From an uncultured Clostridia bacterium (lineage in GTDB: Bacteria; Bacillota; Clostridia; Oscillospirales; Oscillospiraceae): DNA of 13,372 bases. The translations under genes were made by a program, and so were the position numbers. The stretch spans positions 1-13,372 of the forward strand of contig CALBGG010000085.1 of NCBI GenBank assembly GCA_937893605.1, in the 5' to 3' direction. How positions within the stretch are numbered: position 1 is the first letter of the stretch; each line of letters opens with the position of its first letter. The notes under the pieces are model-generated. The model saw nothing but the letters and a program-made list of their open reading frames with translations. It was not told the origin of the DNA and made no database searches. Shown in pieces: positions 1 through 5,931 of this stretch.

Positions 1-757
1 CCGAAACCATAATGTCACTGATGCCGAGAGCGCTTATTTTATTTACCTGATGCTCGGCGAGCGTTTTTTCGCCCCACGGCAGCTCTGCCTTGCACGAGCC
101 CATGCGGGAGCTTTTGCCTCCCGCAAGAATTACCGCAGAAAATGTAGCGTCATATTTTTTGCGCTCACGCCTTGAAATTATCGCCGCCTTCTGACAAGCC
201 GTTTGCTTGGCAAGTTCATAAACGGATATACCCGCAATTTCGGAAAATTTCTCTTGCAGGAAATGCGAAACGGACATTTTAATCGGCGTCTCCTGCGGGT
301 CGTACAGCTCGACGAAAGCGCAAACCGCAGAGGCAGCCTCTAAAATACCGCTCTCTCCGCACTGCTCAAAGTCTATTCCGCAGACCTGTCCCTGCGCATC
401 CAAAATGAAATTACGCAGATTGCTGTCGCCCGGAGCTAGTCCGGTTTCCTTGTTAAACAGGCAGAGCCATTTTACAAGCTCTTCCCACGGCGCAAAATCT
501 ACGCTTCCGGCACGCTCCTGCCGCTCGAGAAGCTCGGTGAAGGTAATGCCGTCAATATATTCAAGCTCCAGCTCATTCTCCCCGAAGGATAAGAGCTTCG
601 GAATGCGCAGCTTGCTGCCGGACAGGAGGTCATAGACCGCTTTCTCCGCCGCCGCATCCTCTGCACTTGCGTATTGCTTTATGACAAAGCGCCCGTTTTC
701 GTCCTCTGCGAGGAACACCTCGTTGCGCTTGCTTGTGAATTTTCGCAGAACATTCAT
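1..757 (-). CDS. Kinase-like domain fused to MobA-like nucleotidyltransferase (partial, 3' end off window)
   Basis: Reads leftward off the window edge; 252 codons are visible. Residues about 1-155 look like a divergent aminoglycoside/choline/LPS-kinase-type fold: a Lys in FVIKQY (residue 27), a hinge-like ELEYIDG (64-70), a catalytic-loop-like GDSNLRNFIL (110-119) and a metal-loop-like GIDFE (127-131). From about residue 206 a Rossmann-type nucleotidyltransferase begins, with LAGGKSSRMG (211-220), K223 and LPWG. This is the MobA/MocA/IspD-like signature and closest to MobA, which attaches GMP to molybdopterin. The ATG overlaps the upstream stop in an ATGA arrangement, suggesting translational coupling. 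Next to a molybdopterin enzyme and a Moco-type leader, a role in molybdenum or tungsten cofactor maturation is plausible. The kinase-domain substrate is unknown. Choline-type kinase/cytidylyltransferase fusions are an alternative, but the LAGG.SSRMG motif favours MobA. The end of the second domain is not visible. Confidence 0.82.
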   Translation of the reverse strand, partial: MNVLRKFTSKRNEVFLAEDENGRFVIKQYASAEDAAAEKAVYDLLSGSKLRIPKLLSFGENELELEYIDGITFTELLERQERAGSVDFAPWEELVKWLCLFNKETGLAPGDSNLRNFILDAQGQVCGIDFEQCGESGILEAASAVCAFVELYDPQETPIKMSVSHFLQEKFSEIAGISVYELAKQTACQKAAIISRRERKKYDATFSAVILAGGKSSRMGSCKAELPWGEKTLAEHQVNKISALGISDIMVS

Positions 758-1221
758 TTGACGGTTATCTCAATACTTAAAACATTGCGTACATTGCGCC
801 TGGCGTTGCTGTCTCCGAAAACGACGAGCCGCATACTGCCGTCATCCTCGCTTACGAGATATGCTTTGCCCGCCTCGTTCAGCTCGTCGCCGCTGAGCTC
901 GGCGGAAAATTTGTCGTCTGCCGTCACCTTGACTGCCGCAGCGTTCTCCGGGTCAAATCCCGAACATTTTATCACATCGGCAAGCAAGACGCCCTGTGTG
1001 TCGATCTCGCTTTTCTCGCCTTTGCCGTTGACCACGCTGCCCTGAACGGAAACGGTGTCGAGCGACTTGAGATCGACATACTTATCCTCGCCGCCGCAGC
1101 TTACCAGCAGCGCTCCGTCAGGCACTTCGGTTCGAGCGGCCGAGTGTACGATTGCCAAAGCCGCCGTCAGTGCGATCAGCGACGCAATAACCGCTATTAT
1201 AATTTTCGAGCTCTTTCTCAT
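754..1221 (-). CDS. Small membrane-anchored protein resembling the oxidoreductase molybdopterin-binding fold
   Basis: A 155-residue protein. Residues about 6-27 form one hydrophobic segment after a positively charged start (MRKSSK), so it is probably anchored with its body outside the cell. The body has the pattern seen in short homologues of the sulfite-oxidase/YedY molybdopterin-binding domain: TQGVLLADVIKCSGF, then a DDKFSAELS segment, KAYLVSEDDG, and a closing RRNVRNVLSIEI. Such short versions usually lack the Mo-ligating cysteine of true sulfite oxidases; the one body cysteine in the aligned core (KCSGF) is not in an obvious ligand motif, so catalysis is doubtful. The start was chosen because AAAGGA lies about 9 bases before this ATG; the frame stays open further upstream, but without a good site. 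It sits between an ECF S component and a MobA-like fusion, which suggests a role in handling a pterin cofactor or its precursor. That role is inference. Confidence 0.72.
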   Translation of the reverse strand: MRKSSKIIIAVIASLIALTAALAIVHSAARTEVPDGALLVSCGGEDKYVDLKSLDTVSVQGSVVNGKGEKSEIDTQGVLLADVIKCSGFDPENAAAVKVTADDKFSAELSGDELNEAGKAYLVSEDDGSMRLVVFGDSNARRNVRNVLSIEITVK

Positions 1222-1771
1222 AATGATCGTCCTTTCTTTTTTCCGTCGGCTTAATATTTTGCAGCCGTCCGAGAAGCTCGCCGCCCAAAAGGCCGCATAT
1301 TGCACCGCTTGTCAGCGCAACCGATACATACAGCAGCGCAGCGACTCCGCTCAAACGAAACACGATAAAATTTGCGGCGATGCTCGCCGCTGCCGCAGAG
1401 AGCATATTCGCAGCTATAACCGTGTATTGCGTTTTTGCGTTGAGTCTTCTTGCCGCCGACATTACGCAGTCGATGACAAAGCCCGGAACAATGTAGCCTA
1501 TCGGGGAGAGCGCTCCCATGCTGCCCACCATTCCCAAAGAAAGAGCGATCAAGCTCTGCACAGCGCCCATGACCGTGCCGCACCAGAACCTCGGCATGAG
1601 TCCGGCCGCCACGATGAGGAACATGAGGGAAAAGGCCGTGCCTATCCCTCCGGGGATGTGCAGAGCATCGGTAATGACGTTTGCCGCAGGCGCAATGAGC
1701 CGCTTTGAAAACAGCCCAAGGTCACAGCACAGCGCCATGATTATAAGGCGCCTGAGTTTATCTTTGTTCAT
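1118..1771 (-). CDS. ECF transporter S component (substrate-binding membrane subunit), substrate unknown
   Basis: A 217-residue integral membrane protein with about five or six hydrophobic segments through residue ~170. Small-residue-rich helices and a GGIGTAFSLMFLIVAAGL stretch followed by PRFWCGTVMGAVQSLIAL and SPIGYIVPGFVIDCVM are typical of S components of energy-coupling-factor importers. These bind a vitamin or cofactor precursor and work with a shared EcfT/EcfA module encoded elsewhere. The start has AAAAGGAG spaced 6 bases upstream. The C-terminal ~45 residues are hydrophilic, and the frame runs 104 bases into the next gene, unusually far, so the true end may be shorter if a stop has been lost by mutation or sequencing error. 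The gene directly follows a Moco-type structured leader and precedes molybdopterin-like genes, so the cargo may be linked to Mo/W cofactor. The sequence alone does not show the ligand. Confidence 0.8.
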   Translation of the reverse strand: MNKDKLRRLIIMALCCDLGLFSKRLIAPAANVITDALHIPGGIGTAFSLMFLIVAAGLMPRFWCGTVMGAVQSLIALSLGMVGSMGALSPIGYIVPGFVIDCVMSAARRLNAKTQYTVIAANMLSAAAASIAANFIVFRLSGVAALLYVSVALTSGAICGLLGGELLGRLQNIKPTEKRKDDHYEKELENYNSGYCVADRTDGGFGNRTLGRSNRSA

Positions 1772-1777
1772 ATTCTA

Positions 1778-1868
1778 CTCCTTTTCAAAAACGGAAGGCG
1801 CAGCTGTTTCCGGCTGCACCCCGGTCACACGGCCGTGGCCTTTGCTTTAGGCCGTATGACTCGGAGCT
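1778..1868 (-). promoter_or_regulatory. Structured leader resembling the Moco-family (molybdenum/tungsten cofactor) riboswitch
   Basis: The transcript between the Fe-S subunit and the ECF gene folds strongly. An 11-bp stem with one G-U pair joins 1850-1860 to 1824-1834, closed by a 15-base loop. A second 8-bp stem joins 1813-1820 to 1797-1804, with a loop holding G-GAAA-C, i.e. a GNRA tetraloop. After it come GCCTTCCG and then the AAAAGGAG ribosome site of the ECF gene (1778-1785). A CTCC at 1863-1866 on the 5' side could pair with GGAG of that site and hide it. The order ATACGG...CCGTG, G-rich stem, GAAA loop, CGCCtyCCG, ribosome site matches my memory of the E. coli moaA leader. The downstream cofactor-type genes fit. 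The family call is from memory and pattern, not from a covariance search. Confidence 0.55.
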
Positions 1869-1879
1869 TTTTATTTTAT

Positions 1880-3295
1880 TTATGCCGTTATTTTGATGAC
1901 ATCGTATTTGTCAAGCTTGGCTGCGGCAGCTTTGACCTGACCGAGATTATGGCAGATGAGCGCCTTGTACCTCTTACCGTTTTCGGTAAATTCAAGCTCC
2001 TCCGCCGGCTTATCGACATACCAGCCGCCGGCTCCGAAAAGCTCGGTATAGCGGCTGCACTTCTCAAACTCAGCTATCTCCTCGGCATCGATCGAGCGTT
2101 TGACCGACGGTCTTCCGCCGGTGCGCATGATGATGCGGTAAAGCTCACGGGCATTGATGAAATAATCAACGCAGCCGGTCTCGGCAGCCTCGGCTCCTGA
2201 GGAATTGTTATTGCTCACTGAAATGAGCTTTGCACCGGGGTGATGCTCATGCATATAGTCGCCGAAGCACTTTTCCCTTGAATCGTAGAACGCAAAATTC
2301 TCCTCAAGCTCTGAGAAGTGCGAGCGCAGGAAGTTTTTTGCCGCATAGTTATCCGTCAGAAGGACGGGCTTTTTCCCGAGATTTTCATCCAACAGCCGCA
2401 CAGCCTGAGCCAGCGACTGCGCACGGGCGTATGCCGGAGAGTACACATGGTCGACGCCGAGCTTCTTGACGGCGGCCAAAAGCTGGCCGTATTCAAACTT
2501 TTCGCCGTAGAGCTTTTCGAGCTCGTCTATCACGCACGAGCACACCATTGCGGCGGTCTCCGTACCGTACTGATGCGCAAAATACACGGCCTCGTCCTTG
2601 TGCTCGAGCATATACAGCGCTCCCGTCGGGCAGACCTCGACACACCTGCCGCAGCGGATGCAGCCGTCGGCCTTCATGCCGTTTTTCGCACCAACGGTCC
2701 GGCCGTTTTCGGTTTTTATCATGCCGAGTATGCCGACGCCCTGCGCCTTGCAGATATCCATGCAGCGGCGGCATTTGATGCACTTGTCCATGTTGCGGAT
2801 AACGCTGCCGGTGGAGGCGTCAATGCCGAAATCATGCTCGTGAGGCTCAAAGGGCAGCACATCCACGCCGAACTCCAGCGCCTTTTGCTGAAGCTCGCAG
2901 AAGCCGTCCTTCACGCAGTCGCAGAAATAGCAGTCCTTGCAGAACTTGGGGTCAAAGTCCTTTGCCAGCGTCGAGCCGATGCGCATGCAGTGGTGGCAGT
3001 CAACGGTGTGCTGACGGAACATTTCTTCAACTATCGCCTTGCGCTTTTTAAAAAGCTCGGCGGATTCTGTCGTTATGACCATGCCGTCCGTTGCCTTGAC
3101 GGCGCAGGCAAGTTTTTCCTTGTTCTCGCCTTTGACATTGACCATGCACAGTCTGCATGCAGCCTTTGGCTTCAGACCCTCGTATGCGCACAGCGTGGGA
3201 ATGTAAACACCTTTTTTTCTTGCAGCCTCAAGTATGGTCGTTCCTTCGGGAACGGTGACACTTTTGCCGTTTATTTTTATCTTCACATTTGCCAT
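1880..3295 (-). CDS. Iron-sulfur electron-transfer subunit, NuoG/[FeFe]-hydrogenase-like, without H-cluster cysteines
   Basis: 471 residues, probably cytoplasmic. Domains in order: a plant-type 2Fe-2S domain with C36, C47, C50 and C64 (C-x10-C-x2-C-x13-C); a NuoG-type H96-x3-C100-x2-C103 site whose last cysteine (C133, in CELQ) is displaced by an insertion carrying C119, C122, C125 and C127; two 4Fe-4S clusters at C172/175/178/182 and C212/215/218/222; then about 240 residues that follow the [FeFe]-hydrogenase catalytic domain. In that last part the segment aligned with TSCCPGW reads LLTDNYAAK, the segment aligned with PCTAKK reads ISVSNNNSSG, and the usual final GGC motif is absent, so no H-cluster can be held. 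It should act as an electron relay and scaffold. It lies 12 bases after the molybdopterin gene, with GGAGG spaced 7 bases, and is surely its partner subunit. The acceptor (NAD, ferredoxin or other) is not evident. Confidence 0.88.
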   Translation of the reverse strand: MANVKIKINGKSVTVPEGTTILEAARKKGVYIPTLCAYEGLKPKAACRLCMVNVKGENKEKLACAVKATDGMVITTESAELFKKRKAIVEEMFRQHTVDCHHCMRIGSTLAKDFDPKFCKDCYFCDCVKDGFCELQQKALEFGVDVLPFEPHEHDFGIDASTGSVIRNMDKCIKCRRCMDICKAQGVGILGMIKTENGRTVGAKNGMKADGCIRCGRCVEVCPTGALYMLEHKDEAVYFAHQYGTETAAMVCSCVIDELEKLYGEKFEYGQLLAAVKKLGVDHVYSPAYARAQSLAQAVRLLDENLGKKPVLLTDNYAAKNFLRSHFSELEENFAFYDSREKCFGDYMHEHHPGAKLISVSNNNSSGAEAAETGCVDYFINARELYRIIMRTGGRPSVKRSIDAEEIAEFEKCSRYTELFGAGGWYVDKPAEELEFTENGKRYKALICHNLGQVKAAAAKLDKYDVIKITA

Positions 3296-3307
3296 GACCT
3301 AACCTCC

Positions 3308-5605
3308 TCAAATCGCCTCGACCCTGCACGGCGTATAGCGCCACACTGGGTTGCCGGTCAGCTCCTCAAGATCCTCGTGGCTGGTCAGAACATTGCAGTG
3401 CTCGCCGACCTTTTTGCCCTCAAAGGTGTATCCGAAATGGTGGGGTATCATGCAGTAGCCCCGGCTGGTCTGCCAAGTGTATTCAACGGGGATCTCAAGC
3501 CTGCCGGCCTTCGTCGTCACGCTGACCATCTGTCCGTTTTCAAAGCCCAGCTCCCTTGCATCCTCTGGGTTCATTGCGAGTGTATAGGGTCTGCGATACT
3601 TGTAAGTGGCGGGGTTTCGCATGGTCGCATTCATGCCGTCGTCGGAATGGCGGCCTGCCGAAAGGATCATGTTGCAGCCGTCCCGGAGCTTTAGCGCCTC
3701 CTCCTCGGCCTCGGGAGTTATGCGCTTTATATATTCGTCGATCTCCTCGCACCAGGTGTGGAATTTGCCGTCCTTTGTGCGGATATGGTTTTTGAGCATA
3801 TTATCGGGGTCGTTCATGCCGATTACCGCACCCTCTGGGTGGTTGTCGACAAGCTCGAACGCCGCATCCATCTGACACCAGTCCTTGAACATGGGCAGCC
3901 TGGATAGAATGGGGTGCTTCTTTTCATCGGCCTTGACGGTGACGACGCTCTTTCCGCAAATGGGGCTTGTGAGCATGCCTGCCCACGAGATCGCTCTCGC
4001 CGCAGAGCCGTACGCCTTGCCGAGCGTCAGCGCTATGACCGTTGCGAGCTGGTCAAAATACTTGAGGTGACCCGCCGCCGTCCATCCGAGAAGCTTCACG
4101 AAATACGACATGCGGTCGCCGGTAAGCACGGCGTCCTCCGCCGCCCGGTACAGCCACTGCGGAAGCTTTGGGATAAGCCCCATCGCCTCGGTGAGCTCGG
4201 CGAATATCTGAACATCCTCACGAGGCTCGCCCTCGGGTCTGAGCACCTGCTTGCGTGACTGGAACACGATCTCGGGATAGTTGAGAGTGAAGGCGTTAAA
4301 GTCGCCGCCGCCCTCGTAGGTGGTCCTGCCGGGCAGAACATAGTCGGCGATCTGCGTGACCTCCGTCTCTGTGCAGTCGATGGCGACAAGAAGCTCAAGC
4401 GAGCTTAGCGCCTCCTTCATCTTGTTGCTGTCGGGGTAGCTGCGCAGGGGGTTGCCGAAGGATGTGAACATTATGCGTATGCGGTCAGGGTTTTTGCCGA
4501 GTATCTCATCGGGAATGATGCCGACCGGGAAAACATTCAGAACGGGGAAACGGTCGGTGACGGGAGTTCGCCATATCTTCGGGTCGTTTTCGTCGGAGAA
4601 AGTGCCTCGCTCTATGACACATTCGGGCACGACGTTGCCGCCCTTGACTAGCGCCATTCCGCATATGATCGTGAGGATAATGCACAGATAGCTGTTCAGC
4701 GTGTTGTGCCTGCCGAAAAACAGGCCGAGATCCTGATGCACGCCCCACTTTTTCGTCGTGAGTATTCTTGCAAACTCCTCCGCCTGCTGCCTCGGGATAT
4801 TGCAGACACGCAGGCTCTCGTCGATATCGACATTCTCAAACCACTTTTTAGCCTTGTCCCAGTCGGCGACGTATTTGTCTATGTACGCCTTGTTCTCCCA
4901 TCCGTTTTTGAGAATGATGGCAATGAGCGCACGCATAAACAGCGAGTCCGAGCCGAGAGCGGGCATGATGTGCATATCCGCCATACGAGCCGTCTCCGAA
5001 AGTCGGGGATCGACGACGATGACCATCTTGTCGGGATTTTCCGAAAACTCACGGCATACCTTTCTCGCATCGGGTATCTGATGCGAGACATAGGAGTTCG
5101 AGCCCCAGTAGATTATGACCTCGTTGTTGTGATCGTCCGGCTCGAGAAAATGCATCTGGTCGCCGAGGATCTTTCCGTGGCTCCACCAGTTGCCCATGAA
5201 CTCGATGCCGATGGGGTTGAAGATATACTGACTGCCGACAGCCTTGAGCAGCGCTTTTGCCGTTGCATACGGCGTCTGTGCAGAGCCGAGCGCACAGCCG
5301 AGGATGGAGAACGAGCGCGGACCGTGCTCTGCGATGATCTTGTTTGCCTTTTCGGCGATCTCCTTATACGCCTGCTCCCAACTTATCTCCTCGTAGTGGT
5401 CGCCCACTTTTTTGCGGGGATGCTTTATCCTGTCGCCGTGGTCGACAAAATACTTTGCCGTTCTGCCCTTGCGGCAGCAGTAGCCCTTTGTGCGGGGGCT
5501 GTCGGGGTCGGGGCGAACGCTGATGATCTTGTTGTTTTCAACCTCCATCTCCAGGCCGCAGCTCAGAGCGCAGAAGTTGCATTGAGTCTTTTTCCAAACT
5601 CCCAT
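3308..5605 (-). CDS. Molybdopterin (Mo/W-bisPGD) oxidoreductase, catalytic subunit, substrate unknown
   Basis: 765 residues, within the usual size of the DMSO-reductase family. The N-terminus carries a 4Fe-4S motif C9-x2-C12-x3-C16-x26-C43. The family core follows, with ISWEQAYKEIAEK (74-86), YWGSNSYVSHQIPDARK (166-182), VVDPRLSETARMAD, TLNSYL with GGNVV, and IADYVLPGRTTYEGGG. A C-terminal dinucleotide-binding domain has YTLAMNPEDARELG and MIPHHFGYTFEG. There is no twin-arginine signal, so it is cytoplasmic. At the place where formate dehydrogenases and their relatives carry the metal-ligating Cys or Sec (about residues 130-145) the sequence is IGIEFMGNWWSHG, with no Cys, Sec or obvious substitute ligand. 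It is therefore not a classical formate dehydrogenase. The start with GGGAG 5 bases upstream was chosen over an ATG 18 bases earlier that lacks a site. The substrate is unknown; acetylene hydratase-like, arsenite oxidase-like or hydroxyacid oxidoreductase activities cannot be separated by eye. Confidence 0.9.
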   Translation of the reverse strand: MGVWKKTQCNFCALSCGLEMEVENNKIISVRPDPDSPRTKGYCCRKGRTAKYFVDHGDRIKHPRKKVGDHYEEISWEQAYKEIAEKANKIIAEHGPRSFSILGCALGSAQTPYATAKALLKAVGSQYIFNPIGIEFMGNWWSHGKILGDQMHFLEPDDHNNEVIIYWGSNSYVSHQIPDARKVCREFSENPDKMVIVVDPRLSETARMADMHIMPALGSDSLFMRALIAIILKNGWENKAYIDKYVADWDKAKKWFENVDIDESLRVCNIPRQQAEEFARILTTKKWGVHQDLGLFFGRHNTLNSYLCIILTIICGMALVKGGNVVPECVIERGTFSDENDPKIWRTPVTDRFPVLNVFPVGIIPDEILGKNPDRIRIMFTSFGNPLRSYPDSNKMKEALSSLELLVAIDCTETEVTQIADYVLPGRTTYEGGGDFNAFTLNYPEIVFQSRKQVLRPEGEPREDVQIFAELTEAMGLIPKLPQWLYRAAEDAVLTGDRMSYFVKLLGWTAAGHLKYFDQLATVIALTLGKAYGSAARAISWAGMLTSPICGKSVVTVKADEKKHPILSRLPMFKDWCQMDAAFELVDNHPEGAVIGMNDPDNMLKNHIRTKDGKFHTWCEEIDEYIKRITPEAEEEALKLRDGCNMILSAGRHSDDGMNATMRNPATYKYRRPYTLAMNPEDARELGFENGQMVSVTTKAGRLEIPVEYTWQTSRGYCMIPHHFGYTFEGKKVGEHCNVLTSHEDLEELTGNPVWRYTPCRVEAI

Positions 5606-5663
5606 GTTATCTCCCTTCGTCATTTGGCACAGCGTGCGATTATTTTTTGTATTGTATTATTGT

Positions 5664-5681
5664 ATATAGTTAAAACTATAT
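5664..5681. promoter_or_regulatory. Perfect palindrome over the molybdopterin-operon -10 box, candidate operator
   Basis: ATATAGTT-AA-AACTATAT is a perfect 8-bp inverted repeat with a 2-base centre. It completely covers the candidate -10 hexamer of the leftward promoter, so a bound repressor would block polymerase. No regulator gene is present in the window. The AT-rich composition makes chance self-complementarity possible. Confidence 0.4.
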
Positions 5682-5702
5682 CACATCCGCTTGTTTTTTC
5701 AA
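5675..5702 (-). promoter_or_regulatory. Sigma-A type promoter for the molybdopterin oxidoreductase operon
   Basis: On the minus strand, TTGAAA (5697-5702) is followed by a 16-base spacer and TATAGT (5675-5680). Both are close to consensus (5/6 each would be TTGACA/TATAAT-like), and the spacing is acceptable. Transcription would begin near 5668, leaving about 60 bases of AT-rich leader before the start codon at 5605. It is the only good candidate between the upstream terminator and the gene. Confidence 0.55.
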
Positions 5703-5893
5703 GTATTTTATCCGCAGCGTGGAGACTCCATAGGCCGCCGCTCTATGCGGTGGACGCGATGGCATCTGGATGCATACCGGACATCGTTCTTACAGAAGCG
5801 GAAACTGCAATGTCCGCGCTCGGCTATCTCACCGGCCTCACGGTGCGCAGGAGGCCACAAACAGAATATTCGAACGCTTTTGCGTAGGCAAAC
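5703..5893. other. Non-coding stretch between terminator and promoter; possible gene remnant on plus strand
   Basis: No convincing gene. On the plus strand one frame (for example from the ATG at 5759 to the TAG ending at 5887) has protein-like composition, including DAMASGCIPDIVLTEAE and ending 6 bases before a bidirectional terminator. It has no ribosome site, starts inside the opposing promoter region and matches nothing I recognise. It could be the decayed 3' end of a lost gene or simply chance. Confidence 0.25.
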
Positions 5894-5927
5894 AAAAATG
5901 CCCGACGGATGACCGTCGGGCATTTTT
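5894..5927 (-). terminator. Bidirectional intrinsic terminator after the racemase gene
   Basis: A perfect 15-bp inverted repeat, AAAAATGCCCGACGG with its complement, encloses a 4-base loop. The GC core is flanked by A5 on one side and T5 on the other, so it can stop transcription in both directions. It begins 4 bases after the leftward larA-like stop codon, clearly ending the TRAP-racemase operon and insulating the molybdopterin operon from it. Confidence 0.92.
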
Positions 5928-5931
5928 ACGC

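Noticed and set aside
1880..3295. Annotation as an active [FeFe]-hydrogenase
   Set aside because: All three H-cluster cysteine motifs are missing, so hydrogen chemistry at an H-cluster is not possible.
2318..3694. Long plus-strand open frame opposite the Fe-S subunit and molybdopterin genes
   Set aside because: It is antisense to two clear genes, has low-complexity shadow composition (His/Ala/Val/Leu rich) and no ribosome site. It arises from the third-position bias of the real genes.
3308..5605. Annotation as formate dehydrogenase
   Set aside because: The operon shape is similar, but the metal-ligand Cys/Sec followed by the active-site His is not present, so the substrate is left open.
4706..5887. 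393-codon plus-strand frame antisense to the molybdopterin oxidoreductase
   Set aside because: Most of it is a shadow of the real gene, and it crosses an AT-rich promoter region. Only its last part is discussed as a possible remnant.
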